DNA of 64,000 nt from Telopea speciosissima (lineage: Eukaryota > Streptophyta > Magnoliopsida > Proteales > Proteaceae): assembly GCF_018873765.1 (NCBI RefSeq), contig NC_057916.1, positions 13,908,001 through 13,972,000 on the forward strand, read 5' to 3'. Positions 36,713 to 49,799 of the stretch are shown here, piece by piece. Position 1 is the stretch's first letter, and every line of letters begins with the position of its first letter. Below the pieces are notes generated by a model. That model had not been told where the DNA came from. It saw only the letters and a program-made list of their open reading frames with translations, and ran no database searches. The position numbers and the translations under genes are program-made.

Positions 36713-39700
36713 AAGCTGAATTGCATTCCATTAACATGTAGGGTCCTCTCACACTGTGTCTCCTATTTGACACTACTTTCTCGGTACACGAACCATTTTT
36801 CCACAATCTCTCACTCTCCCATTGATTGGAAGTGAGGATTCCATTACACGTTGGTCAACGTTGGCATGACGATTCCCCTCAAAAAAACAAAAAAAACAAT
36901 GAAAAGAAGATTCTTTTCTTCATAAATAAAAATGACACAAAGGACGAAGAGATTGACCACAAGACAACCACAAAAACTCATGTCTTAAACCTCTTGACTC
37001 TACGTTTTTTGACAATTTCTTACCTAGATGTCTAAGGAGGTATATAGATCCACAACTGCAATACTATGCATCCCGAGTTGAGATTTTTCCTTATACCCCA
37101 CACTCTTGTTTCTTACAATTAAGTTTACCCTTCAAGTTTGATTGTATAAAAAATTCCCCAACTGAATTATTGAGGGGTGAGATTTTTAATTAAGCCAAAT
37201 TACCTTTACAACTAGCAAAACTAGTGGCATTTTTGTAAATTTTTGTACCACGTCATGTATCCACCCTAGTTTGTCACGTGGTAAGGGACCATGATTTTGT
37301 AATGGATAGAAATTAGATAAATTACTTAATTATTATAGTTATTTGAACATCAATTCCATTTAGTTTAAACATAAAATGACACAATGACACACTTGTGAAG
37401 GGGAATCTCTTGACCGCGGTTTACACATGTGTGGGAAAGGGTATTGCGTAACAGTGGAGGGTATGTTAGACCACTCGTAAATAGGGAGATGTTTTAGGAC
37501 CCTAAGATGGTGGCCGAACCTTTCCTTTGTGGTGAAGGAAATTTTTTCTCCTAAAAATATTTGACTTTTAAAATCATTGTTTTGGTATTTCACAAAAAGG
37601 CCTAAATAAGCTTGTTGGAATGACCAATGATTTTACTTTGTAGTAGATCGGATAGAGCTCAAAGTTGTGGATTGTTAGATCTCAAGGTTCCAACCTACAT
37701 CTTGTGTTTCAATCTAAATAGATCGAGTTAGTTAAATAGAAAATATAAAGCTTTGAAAATCTAGGGATTATAAGAGGGTGTGTGAGCACACATGGATAGC
37801 TAAAAATTAAAAGAAATATACTAATACATAGGAGGGTATTTAAGTATCCAGATCTTCTACGGCATTGGCTGCCCCAACGATTGTGCTGTGCAGACACAAG
37901 GCGGTGCGCAATGACCGCCTTACCCCCACTCGGGCAAGGATCCAGAATTCTAAATTGGATATTTGATTGAATTTAATATTACAATTTCACATGTGACCAA
38001 TCTAATCATAGACCTATCTATCTAAAGTTTGAAATTACCACATCATCCCACCACGTGACTAGTATTGACAATGCTTACTATGTCACCTATCTAAACCAAC
38101 TATTGCCTTTTAAAAATGTCCTTAGTCATGTGGCACGTGAAAACGTGAGCTGAGAGATGAATATGAAAGTTAATTTTGAAATGCATGGATAGATTTATAA
38201 TTTTGAAAACCATAAGGGCCGACATGTCCATTGGGAAAAAAACAAAAGGGGTACATGAAAGAAACTCTCACTTTGTCCATATCAACTGGTCTAGAATATT
38301 TTTCCTTGAGAAGTTGTAGTCATAATACAGTTGAATATAGTACTCTAACACAATTTTGATTTGACACTCTCAAGTCTAAATGTCTTTAAGTCTCATTAAC
38401 TTTTTTTTTTTCTTCATCTTATTCACAGTTTCTATAGGAAAAGAGTACATGGACAAGTAAGTAAAGCCACACAGATGCAACTCGTCATTAATCGTTTGAT
38501 ATTCTATTTTAGGATTTATACACACGTATATAGATTTCTGACACATATTTGTTCGATAGAAGGATTCGATTCCTCTACCAACAGAGTCAACTCCTCTTAT
38601 CATAAAAAGTTCAACTTCGAAGGAAAAATTATGTACAAATAGCATATTCCTCTTGCATAACAAGATTGTAACCTTACTTTTTTATCTTTTTAGTATATCA
38701 CACATTTTTTTAATAACATAAATTCTGTCATTACATAATTTTAATTTTTTTGAAAACCCTTTTTTACCCCTTGATTAAATATTACGTTAAAAATCTTTTT
38801 GGAATAAGACAAACGATAATTAAAAGAATGTTATAACTTCTTAGTTCACCACTTTGGTGATAACAATATGTTCTCATATTAAGTTATATTTTTATAAGTA
38901 GAGATAGTAAAAAAAATCCAAATGCTGATAACAATTGTCGGACACCAAAAAAGATCAGATAATACCTAGTCTGAAATTGAGATATCAATATCCACATCGA
39001 TCAGGTTCTAATTACATTCTAGTAGAATTTTCTAATAAGACTTTTTGAATACGAATCCCCAAAACATATACGAATATGAATCAGATATGAATTTTCAACT
39101 ATCCATTTACATCCCTTGAATCATACCTCGAAAATTCCACAAAATGTTCAACTTTCCCAAACAGTGCCTAATTATTTGGGGAACAACATTATATAAAACC
39201 CCAGCCAAGCTTTCTTTAGCTTGTGAGATAAATGTACAATGGACTTTGTAAAGCCAAACATACCTACCTTCTTTTTCCTTTTTTTTTGTGGTAAAAAACC
39301 TTACCTTCCTTTACCTTTCAAAAAGTATGTTAAGCAATTGTGAGCTACTCGTTGGTTAAACGATCCTATTTGATCCACTCTCGTTTGACAGCTTCACCTT
39401 ACCATTTTTCTATTAACAAATACATAAAAGGTTTTATATTAGTTGTTGCATGGCAACCATCAACCTACACCTTTTATTTTATTTCTTTTAATACTTAAAG
39501 CTTATATAGATCCTACATATGGACATGGTGAGGGAATAATCCTTCTCCACCAAGAACCATTTGTTTAAGACAAATTAACATTCACATCAAATATCCCTCG
39601 ATTTGTTTTTTAATGATGTCAAAAGATAAAACAAAAAATAGAAAGAAAAAAAAACCCCACATTCATTCTTTTCTTATTATTTAATCCAGGATTCAAATTC

Positions 39701-40552
39701 TCTTTCTAGTTCCTCCCATGAGATCTGACCTTTTAATTGGACTAGGAAAGGGTATTTTCAATCTCATACAGATTTAATCAATTCCTATTGATTATGATCC
39801 AGATCAGTCAAGAATCGGCTAGATTCAACGCCTTCGACTCTGTCGAAAATGAAATCTCGATTGATCCCAATTGATTTTGATGTGGATCGATCAAGAATCA
39901 ACCATGTTCTCCTCTAACCCTGGAAATATAGTTCGTATCAGTCCCTTTGGATCTGTCGAAAACAAGATTAATCAAAATCAGCTAATTGAATTCGAAACCC
40001 TAATGAAAATATGATGAACCCAGAATCCAATCATAACATACATTACCAATGATGATAAGAGAACCTCCTGATCATTTTATTTGTCAACGCCATTTAATAT
40101 ATGATCTTTATATTTGTAAAAGTCAAACCCACTGGATCACCATGACCGTTCATCCAGCATCTTGTGGTAGAATGCATAAGAGACAGATGCACATTACAAT
40201 GGTCACTTCCGTGTGGGTTCCGTTGATACTGAATTTACCACGTGTCAGATCAGTGTATGTCGGTGTGGACTAGGAAAAAGTGGTAGTAAGTAAACAACCC
40301 AACTATTCGGCGACGGCGAGCAGGAGTAATTAAAGATACGCCATTGTCCATACGTCATGCATGAAGGGCAAAGCCAACTGCCACCACCGGTGACGCACGT
40401 GAAGGGTGCAAAAAGCAAAGTCCCTCTAAGCTGGCAAGTACACATGGCAGGGTTTAAAAACAAGGAATTAGGATCGGATATCAACCCTAAACACGGTGTT
40501 TTTAATGGTTTTCATCTTTTTTTTCAGTTTTTCTTCACGAAATGGGGGTTAA
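36713..40552. other. Long intergenic stretch without a recognised gene
   Basis: AT-rich DNA. I read both strands for exons of known families and found none. It holds a half MITE (37903-37950), a GATC-rich decayed repeat (39745-39970) and G/T- or C-runs. The short open frames here show no domain. Confidence 0.45.
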
Positions 40553-40632
40553 GGTTACGTACATTATGATCTTTTTTGGAATCCCAAATCTACAATGACA
40601 GAAGCCTCGTGCGTTGGGTACATTTTTTTTAT
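40553..40632 (+). mobile_element. Degenerate Au-type SINE fragment
   Basis: TTACGTACATTATGATC, then after a variable part AGAAGCCTCGTGCGTTGGGTAC and a T-run. This is the 3' half of the same SINE family as at 22951 and 23425, more decayed. No target duplication was found. Confidence 0.6.
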
Positions 40633-40782
40633 ATGATTTTGGAGAAAGCTTTCGTACTCAAGAAAAAAATAGACTCTTTATAAAGAGAAGAATTCTTGAT
40701 GCTAAAAATGTTGGGAATCCATCATAGAGGGGGCAAACCGTTGAACCTTTTCTTCCTTTTCTATAATTTAAATAGGTTAGAG

Positions 40783-41173
40783 TAGGGGTGAAACAAGGCC
40801 GGACTGGGCCAACCTTGAGTCCTCTTAGCTCGATCCAAATCGGCCTTGAGTTCAAGCTAATTTTTGCCAAGGTTGGGCTGGCGGTGATTGGCCTTGGTTT
40901 TTTGCCATTTGTGTCTTTATATACAGTAAAAAATATATAAAAAAAGAGACGTCATCAACATTAATCATGCTTAAAGATAATCTTAAAAACTTAAAGTCTT
41001 AATTGTAATATGGAAAAATTAATATATAATTATATTAAATTAAGGTTAGACTGGGCTCAGCCTTAGGCCAGAAAATCCCAACCTAGGCCCACCCTGCAAG
41101 TTGAAAAGCCTGATCCAAACCCTATTTGACCTCAGGGCAAGCTCAGGTTCATAGGGCCAAGCTTACACCCCTA
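40783..41173. mobile_element. hAT-type non-autonomous relic with TAGGGGTG ends
   Basis: It starts TAGGGGTG at 40783 and ends CACCCCTA at 41173, with GGCC-containing words near both ends (GGCCGGACTGGGCC, AGGGCCAAGC). Such ends are typical of plant hAT MITEs. The expected 8-bp duplication is not conserved, so it is old. Confidence 0.55.
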
Positions 41174-42620
41174 GTCACTCTTTTTCAAATTGCAAAGTAT
41201 ATATAGTTAGTCCAATCAAACAAGCTTATTTAATTGGCTAAAAAATCTGCCATATGAAAAAGTAAATCTACCAATTAGCATGATATGTGAGGCATTAATT
41301 TTTTGAAACAAGTATAACCCTAGCCTCTTGATCACATGTTAAGTTTCATTCTAATTAGAGTTTTCCAAATGGCATACTAGAGTTTTGAGAATCTAAGGTT
41401 ATGAAAAAAATGCATAGGTATACATGGGATGCAGGACTCAGATCCTCTCCAATGTGCATCCAATGATTGGATACATCTGACACACACAGAGGAGTTGTTC
41501 TGAGGATTCATGCCCATACAATACATGGGGAGTGCATGGTTAAATTCGTGATTTACCATTATCTGTCTAAATGTTCAAATTTCCAAATAGTTCCATCTCA
41601 TCTCAAAATTTAATAGATAAACAAGGAAGACTTATCTAATAGGGTTGTGAAGTGGCATTTTCCTGTTTTCAATTTGACCATTTTGATCATATCATGTTTA
41701 CCTTTGAATTATACCGTGTAAACTTTGAAAAAAATGCTTTGTTTTGGTTCAACCCAATCACTATGGAAAACAAGGTTTTGAAAATTGGAATAAGATTGGT
41801 CGAATTAGTCGAGTCAGAATGGAATCAGCTGACCTTGACCCAAATTCCTATATATCTGATTAAGGTTCAGACCAATTCTGACCAATTCTGACCAATTCTT
41901 GAAGGATTCTCACTAAATTGGATTCATTTGAAGCCGATCCCATTGCCAATTCCACTTACTTAAATCTTGATTGAAAACAACAATGTAACACATCGGAGTG
42001 TTAACTCGTCACACCTGATCGGTTTTGGTCAGGCCTAATCATCTCCACGATTTTAAGACACACAATATGAATTTTTATCTTATACAATAACTGGACAATG
42101 CTGTAGTATATGGTGCGACGACTGCAATACAATACCGTACTGTAACAAGAGAGGATATCGATTCCACACAATATACATTTATTTAGGTAATTATGCCTCG
42201 TAGAGTCGTAGGCCAGGACAATTACACGTTCAAATCACTTCATTGATTACTGAACTAAAATCGGATTCAAGGAAACGGGGTTATAAAGTTTCCTTAAACG
42301 GACCACAACTAAGCTAACCGGGGCAATAAATGTTCGTTATTGGTCTGTCACATCATTCTATGGATTATCGTCAGGCCACTACTTGCCCCGAAAATACGTA
42401 ATAATGGGTCAGACCAATCATAGACTTTAACCAATCGGTTCATGTCAAACTGACCAGTCCAACTTTTGAAATAAAAAACACGCACACACATAGACCCCGT
42501 TTTCAGTTTCTGTTCTGAACTGGAGCAATCAAATTACCTATACGGTTTCTCATGGCGACAAGGGACAAATTGGGAATTATGTAGGAAGCAAAGGTCATTT
42601 TGGAAGAGAGAGAATATATC
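41174..42620. other. Intergenic, no gene
   Basis: It contains a GATTGG/CCAATC-rich relic at 41775-41965 with triplicated GACCAATTCT at about 41870-41898. No exon recognised. Confidence 0.4.
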
Positions 42621-43833
42621 AGATAGGTGGAAATTTTCCCTTGCATGATCATCACATATTCCGTGAGTTGGTCCCATTTCCCTTTCCATTCCTTTATTTA
42701 TTGGTTTCAGCTGGGTACTTGGGTGTCTGTATTTTCATCTTTAAAAGCTTCCACACAACTTATTTGGAAAACTATCTTCGATCTTAGTGGGAAGTTAAGG
42801 ACTGAAGGCTTCTCTGTTTCTTGCTTTACGGCTTTAATGGCGGATTCTGAATCTGAGCTACCGACATTTACGAGAAATGCCTGCAGATTCAAAGTGGAAA
42901 TCTCGAGGACTAAAATAAAGCCTCTTCGGTTTTAGCTTAACCAACGGAACTCTAGAGAGCGTGTTCTTGAAGTAATGCCGTTGGAGGTCGACTGTTCGAT
43001 AGGGAATCTCTCATGGTTTCAGTTATATTCTCTGTTCGTCTGTAAGTCTGGAAAGGTGTTGAAGCTCTGCTTTTATCTAATGGAGCTCTGAAACTCAATC
43101 CGAAGCTCCGGAGCAAAGGTCATTAGGTGAAACAGTACTTTTTTCTGAGAGAATTTTCATTGATAATTTGAGACTGTTTTGAATATTTTGTTTTTCGATG
43201 TTTGTATCGGTTATGTTATAAAACGTTATGTCTTCGTGTTCATCGGTCAAGCTTCGATTAGTTTCAAGATTCAGCTGCAGAGTAGATCCCAAGTCTCAAA
43301 TTGATTTTTTTTTTAATTCTACGAGGAAAATTTTGGATTTTTCTTAAATTCAGAGTGCGATAGAGTGTGCAATCTTCTATCTGTCCCTCTTATCTGAAAC
43401 TATACTTTAAGTTTTTGGGTTTCAATTTGTTTTTCTTGGGAGATTGTGAAAATATGGAGATTTGAATACTGTTTTTTCTCCGTTTTGGGTTGAACTTCGT
43501 TTAATAATCTCGAACTGTTTTTACTGTCTTAGTTTCGGATTCGCCTCTCTGTTTCGCATTCCATTCTAAGCTTAGAAGTTCAGTATTAATGTTACCTTTC
43601 GAAATGTTGGCTATTTTCCCCCTATTTTCCAGATGGCTTAGGATTTCAAATCACGAGATAGTTCTCCCTGCGATATTTCTCTCTGAGGTCCTCAGTGTCA
43701 TTCACTGTTCATATAATGCAGATTGCATCAGTTACACTGAGCGGCTTTCCAGATTTATTATTTTCCAATCTTAACTCTTTGGTTGGACACTCTGATCGAG
43801 TTTCTTTCTTTCTTCTTTTTTTTTCCGGTGCAG
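42621..43833 (+). promoter_or_regulatory. Probable promoter and leader region of the receptor-like kinase gene
   Basis: Pyrimidine-rich, leader-like DNA with several short ATG-started frames (for example at 42838). It lies directly upstream of a well-formed small exon at 43834. The transcription start cannot be chosen from sequence alone. Confidence 0.3.
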
Positions 43834-43939
43834 CGACTCCCAAAGTTCTGATGGCGGATCCGGAGCTTCTTGTTGCGTTCTGGAGAGGAATGGCTGCGGA
43901 ACAAACTGAGCAGAACTAAAGTCTTCTTCTATAAATCTG
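43834..43939 (+). other. Predicted 5' UTR exon with a 22-codon upstream ORF
   Basis: A long pyrimidine tract and CAG end at 43833, and a strong donor CTG|GTAAG follows 43939. Inside, an ATG at 43851 opens MADPELLVAFWRGMAAEQTE followed by QN and TAA (43917-43919). Plant genes of this receptor group often have introns in the 5' leader. Assignment to the gene at 45527 is inference from position and splice quality; transcripts are needed to prove it. Confidence 0.45.
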
Positions 43940-45382
43940 GTAAGACTAAAATTTTGAATCTGAGGCTCTATTCCGATTCGAAGCCTTTTTTATTTGGCTG
44001 CACTCTTAAACTCTGAGTGTATTTCTTTTCCAGATTTTGAAATATTAGAGCTTTAATGGCCGGGGTTAATAATGAATGCCATGTATTCTAAGAGCAAAAT
44101 CCATTAAATATTTAAATCTCCCTTCAATCGTTCGCTGAGTTTTCTACTGCAAGTCTGCAAAACTTAGCTAGATCTCATCATCTCAGGAAAATTAAGATTT
44201 CCATTTTCACTGTTGGACTTTGCTAACGTGCGCACTTGGTAGTCTTAACAAACAGGGCATGTAACGCATGTGTGTACCATGTGGTATGCGCTCATGACCT
44301 GATTTGCATATCCTGGTAAACCATAGTTTTAGGTATCAGTATAACCGATTTGTATGACCGATATTGATACGATGCCGATGTGCTGATATCAGTCAAAAAT
44401 TTAAAAAACAACACATTGTTTTGGCCGATTCGACAGATACCACTGATATATATCGATATTTTATTGGTGCACTGGCCATACCCGTTTAATATTAAATATT
44501 CATTTCTTCGGGGGCAGGGCTGTAAAATTAAGAGTCGGGATTCGGTAGGAATTGGTTAGAATCGGTAGAAATCGGTTAAAAAACCCCTAAAGCTTAGTTT
44601 TCGTACATGATCTGTTCGTTCCAGATCTGCTAGAATTGAGATCGGACCGAATCAGCTGTTCCGATCCGAATTTTCAAACCCTGCAGGGGGTTCTTACATT
44701 TTGAGGCCAGATCCCCTTCAATAACATTTAATCACTAGAGTTAGATCTCACACCATCCATGGGTGTGGTAGTTTTTTATTGCATGGTTAATTAATTAATT
44801 GGACAATTAATTATACAAAAATCCAGTGCTTCTGTAATGAACAAATCATGGTTATGATTACGCAAGAATTATGTCATTAATGTATACAGGTGTTAACCAA
44901 CAGGTAAAAAAAATCAGCATATTGACATTAATACCCCTGGCTATGCATCTAGGGAGGAGAGCATAGCAGAGGATCAAAATTGCTTTTGCGCATAGAATGC
45001 CTTCCCATTTTCTCTTCTTTATATAAAAAGGTTTGTGCTTTTTGCTTTGCAATGACTTTCTTTTGGATTTGATTACTTTCTATAATCACTGTTTTGGACT
45101 TTTTAAATTTTGGATTAGCTCTTATTTTATTACAAAAAGGTGAAATAGATGGTAATTGCTTTTGTAAGAGAAGTCAGAATGAGATTAGCTTTTCAGATAT
45201 GATTGAAAATTTATTTGACTCCAAATTTTTTCTACTTGTCAAACTTTTGCTCGTTAAAATTGAAATGGTAGAGATGCCCCTCTATTGATCATATAATGCA
45301 AGTAAAGTGGGTGTAACTACTCTTTTGTACATCATGCATGGTGTAGAACAGATAATAATTTTTCTTTTCTTTTTTATTGTAG

Positions 45383-45526
45383 TCTGTTAATTGTGTCTTG
45401 TTTCTTTTGTTGGTCAGCCTATATCTTCAGATGGTCTTCGTTGTTAAATCAAGCCAAGAGCAGATCTGCCAAGATCATTCTTGCATAGCCAAGGTCATCT
45501 CCACATTCTATACTAAACAACTCCAA
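45383..45526 (+). other. Predicted final 5' UTR portion before the kinase start
   Basis: An acceptor-like T-rich tract with TAG ends at 45382. The following sequence is open in the kinase frame but has only TTG and one ATG (45431) before 45527. The family N-terminus (signal peptide directly before [10 protein letters not shown]) argues for the ATG at 45527. Confidence 0.4.
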
Positions 45527-48487
45527 ATGAACCACCCAATGCTTCTTTCCTCTTTTGCACCTGTTCAATTCCTTTTCTTCCTACTGTTTCTCTTTCCTCT
45601 GGCCATTGCTGATCTGAACTCAGACAAACAAGCCCTCCTTGACTTTGCTGCCACTGTCCCTCATGGTAGGAAACTCAATTGGAATTCTACTGCCCCAGTT
45701 TGCTCATCGTGGGTTGGCATTACTTGCTCTCCAGATGGCACTAGAGTTGTTGCCCTGAGGCTCCCTGGTGTAGGACTCACTGGCCCAATCCCAGCCAACA
45801 CTCTTGGAAAGCTAGATGCCCTCAGAACCCTGAGCCTTCGATCCAACCGGCTCAGTGGAAGTCTTCCTTCTGATGTCCCATCCCTCCCTTCCCTCCACAA
45901 CCTCTACCTGCAACATAACAACTTTTCTGGTAATATCCCTGCTTCTCTTTCTCCAGAATTCAAATTACTTGAGCTATCCTTCAACTCCTTCAGTGGCAGG
46001 ATTCCCCAAACACTACAGAATCTGACACAACTTACTGGATTGTACCTCCAGAAAAACTCCCTCTCTGGACCCATCCCGAATCTGAACCTCCCAAGTCTCA
46101 AGCATTTGAATTTGAGCCACAACAACCTGAATGGTTCCATACCAGCTTCCCTCCAGAAGTACCCCAATTCATCTTTCGTAGGAAACTCTCTCTTATGTGG
46201 ACCACCTCTGAAGCAGTGTTCTCCAATTTCACCCTCACCCTCACCTGCTACTTCTTCGCCATTCTCGCCAACAGTTCCTCAACCACACAAGGGCTCGAAA
46301 AAGAAACTGAGCACAGGGGCTATCATTGCTATTGCTGTTGGAGGTTCTGCAGTTCTATTTCTTCTGGCTCTAGCAATCCTGGTATGCTGTCTGAAGAAAA
46401 AAGATAGTGAAGGTAGCAGCGACTCAAAGGGGAAGGCCACTAGTAGTGGGAGAGGTGAGAAGCCTAAGGAGGAATTTGGGAGTGGGGTGCAAGAGGCAGA
46501 GAAGAATAAGTTAGTCTTCTTTGAAGGCTGTTCTTATAACTTTGATCTTGAGGATCTGTTGAGGGCATCAGCCGAAGTGCTGGGAAAAGGAAGTTATGGG
46601 ACGGCCTATAAAGCTGTCCTAGAGGAGGGGACAACTGTAGTGGTGAAGAGGCTGAAGGAAGTGGTGGTGGGGAAGAGGGACTTTGAGCAGCAGATGGAGA
46701 TTGTGGGACGGGTTGGGCAGCACCCAAATGTTGTGCCACTCCGTGCTTATTACTACTCCAAGGATGAGAAACTATTGGTTTGTGATTACATCTCAGATGG
46801 AAGCTTGTCCGCATTATTGCATGGTATGTCCTATTTGATCCTTCAAAGACTTTTTAAGTTTTGCCATCATACCCTTGCCGAGAATGCCATGTATTTACTT
46901 TACCATTTTATCCCAAGATGCAATTTCCATATACTACTTTCCTTTAGCATGAAAGTTGGTTTCTGCATTTTAGTTGGCAACAAAAATAGGTATGCTGAAC
47001 TTGGCTGCAATTTGGAATCATAGGAAACATTTAAAAAGAATATTTGATTCCTCAGAAAAATGAACTGTAAAGCATGATACTCCTATTGCATAACATGATT
47101 AATAGAAGCATATTTCTTCTTTGAATTCTGAGGTCAGTTGATCCTGTATACACTTAATAGATAAATGAAGAGTTGTCTAATTGTTGCCAGTCGAGTGTTC
47201 GATTGGAACAATGGGACTGCTACCGGAGATTTCCATTTTTGTCTATATTATGTAGGATTTTCAGCTTATATTGTCTAAACCTGATAAGATCAAGTTATGT
47301 CACTGAAAATGGAGGTTAATGATCAAATCTCTCCTATCACAAAAGCTCATGTTTAAATGTCATTAGCATCTCCAAGTTAATATTTTCTCATTCCCACTAA
47401 TTAAAACAGAGATCAAGGTTACTTGATTTTGTAGCTATGATTCTTGTTCCGTGTCTAAAGCACAACTGAAGTAGTAATTAATGGAAGAAACTGAACTGTC
47501 AGTTCAATTATTGATTTTCATGTCCAAATCCCTTTCATATTCAATGGTAACAATTAGTAGGGAAAATCCGGATTCTAATCTTCCTAGGGCAAATGCAGAT
47601 TCCATCCTTCTTATGTTAGAGTACAAGAAGACTAGAATCAGTATGTGGCTGTATCCTGTGGTCATGTGGAAACCATATGACTATAAACTAGGAATAGGAT
47701 GATTGAGTTTTGTTTCATTTCATCTGTGAAAGATTATGTGACATGCTCTTGTCTGGATATATCTCATAGTTCATGCACTTCCAGCTTGTATGCGGTTTTT
47801 AGACCTACTTCAAATATAATGATATATTGCTGCATCCTTGTTCCTCTCTTTAATACTGTAACAGGAAACAGGGGCACCGGAAGAACATCACTTGACTGGG
47901 ATTCTAGGGTCAAGATAGCCCTTGGAGCTGCAAGGGGCATCGCACACATCCATTCTGAGGGTGGGGGGAAGTTCACCCATGGCAACATAAAGTCCTCCAA
48001 TGTCCTTCTCAACCAAGACCAAGATGGCTGCATTTCAGATTTTGGGTTAAACCCTCTTATGAACATCCCTGCAGCTACTCCATCGCGAAACATAGGCTAC
48101 AGAGCTCCTGAGGTGATTGAAACGCGGAAACCTACTCAAAAATCTGATGTGTACAGCTTCGGCGTGCTACTCCTTGAGATGTTGACAGGGAAAGCTCCTC
48201 TGCAATCACCTGGACATGATGACGTGGTTGATCTACCAAGGTGGGTTCAGTCAGTTGTCAGAGAGGAATGGACAGCTGAGGTGTTTGATGTTGAGTTGAT
48301 GAGATATCAAAACATCGAAGAAGAGATGGTCCAAATGCTGCAGATAGCCATGTCTTGTGTGGGGAAGATGCCAGACATGCGACCTAAGATGGATGAAGTT
48401 GTCAGAATGATAGAGGAAATCCAAACATCTTCATCAGAGAACCGGCCTTCCTCGGAGGAGAATAAGTCGAAGGATTCTAATGTGTAA
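45527..48487 (+). CDS. LRR receptor-like pseudokinase, At5g58300/At3g08680 type
   Basis: Plasma-membrane receptor-like protein of the LRR-III group. Two exons, 45527-46823 and 47865-48487 (phase 1 junction inside a Gly codon of LLHGNRG), encode 639 residues, normal for the family. Signal peptide 1 to about 28; LRR N-cap ([13 protein letters not shown]); about five LRRs to residue ~225; a Ser/Pro-rich juxtamembrane stretch; membrane segment about 264-288 ([20 protein letters not shown]); cytoplasmic kinase fold from about 340 with glycine loop GKGSYG (352-357) and ATP-binding Lys about 374 (VVVKRLKEV). The catalytic-loop HRD is HGN (471-473), so the catalytic Asp is missing, while DFG is kept (491-493). 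Family members are annotated as probably inactive kinases. The C-terminus ends KSKDSNV. The start is chosen because the signal peptide follows it directly. Confidence 0.94.
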
Positions 48488-49443
48488 ACACCATGACTGC
48501 ATTAGGTTTCTGGGTCTAGGTGCCATGTTACTTAATCATCTGTTCCATATATTTAATCTGATTTCAGGAGCAACGTACGTTTAAACTTTTTCATCCATAT
48601 TCGGCAAGATTTTCACCGAAATTTGGTTAGACGTTCTGCTTGTATGTATTGTTGAACTGCAAAATGGGTCCATTGCATGCATTTTATCTTAGGGGTTCTA
48701 GTGTTATACAATATTTTCTCATTAGAACAGAGTTTTCTATCCATGATTTAGTTCAACAATTGTAAGTTCTAACAAATGTTGTTTCATATTATTATGAATT
48801 TGATTGATTTGATCCACAATGAAATTTCCGTGTTTCAGTATTCTCGTTTGTTTCTCCCCCCCCCCCCCCTACCCCCACCCAATGTGATTACTGCACTCTT
48901 ATATTCATTTACAGAAAGCAAAATCAATCACAATCTGGACAAAAGGATGAGTGAAGTTGGGCTACAAGTATGCTAAGACCCAGATACCGGTGTATTCTAG
49001 GGTCTACGTAGATCCTACTTGGTAAATCCTGGGATAACCATCCATTCGCCTATATATGTCTTAAGGTTCTAAGCAGTCATAATATACCATTTGTTTCATG
49101 TTCAAAGAGATTTGAGTCTATTCTGGAAGAAATTCACCTTAAAAGGTTGATACTTCAACTATAAAGCATAGTTTAGCTACTTATGTAAATCAAGACTCCT
49201 TAGAAGGGACAGTTTGACACTTCCAACTAGCTTTGTTAGTTTTCATTCCTATAGATATCCATCAAACACAAAAGCTGGATTTGGGAGTTGGGGTAGTGTC
49301 TTGAGAAAAATGGATGATCTACCCATTATAGATATTGCTGCAGTTGGTCCTAAAGAGACTACAAATCTATAAAATCCAAGGGTAGAAATTATACTAACCT
49401 ATAAAATCCAAGGGGCTTGTGGTATTCAAGAAGAGGCTGTTCA
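48488..49443. other. 3' flank of the kinase gene, no further gene
   Basis: Presumed 3' UTR, then AT-rich DNA with a C-run at 48857-48869. Nothing else supported. Confidence 0.45.
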
Positions 49444-49720
49444 CCAATGAGAATTACTTTGCACATTGTTGAGCATTGGGAAAACCCTATAGGTTTATTT
49501 ATTACTAAAATCATTATTATTCCCCCTTCTATTAGACAAAAAGTTCAAAAATGCCCATCTCGTTATTATGATCCTTATCCCACCACATTAATACCCATGG
49601 TGAAGGAATACGCCCTTGTACCGTGGGATGAAGGGAACTGCCCCCAATGAGAATTACTTTGCACATTGTTGAGCCTTGGTTTTTTTTTGGTAAAAAACTT
49701 TATAGGTTTATTTATTAACA
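49444..49720. repeat. Direct repeat pair about 200 bp apart
   Basis: CAATGAGAATTACTTTGCAC then ATTGTTGAGC(A/C)TTGG occurs at about 49446-49483 and again at about 49646-49683. Each copy is followed after some bases by TATAGGTTTATTTATTA. The 165 bp between hold no gene. It may be a tandem duplication or an insertion with unusually long flanks. Confidence 0.6.
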
Positions 49721-49799
49721 AGGTTTCCCTCCACAATGATGCAAAATAAGGAAACTTTTCATCAATAACTAGTTTGTCAAGTGTAGCTTAGATGAAGTT

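Noticed and set aside
40783..41173. hAT call with defined target duplication
   Set aside because: The ends look hAT-like, but GGTTAGAG and GTCACTCT at the flanks do not match, so no duplication is claimed.
44330..44470. GATATCGATATTGATAC-rich block as a possible protein-binding array
   Set aside because: Similar decayed blocks at 18610 and 19310 show that it is a dispersed repeat and not a gene-specific control region.
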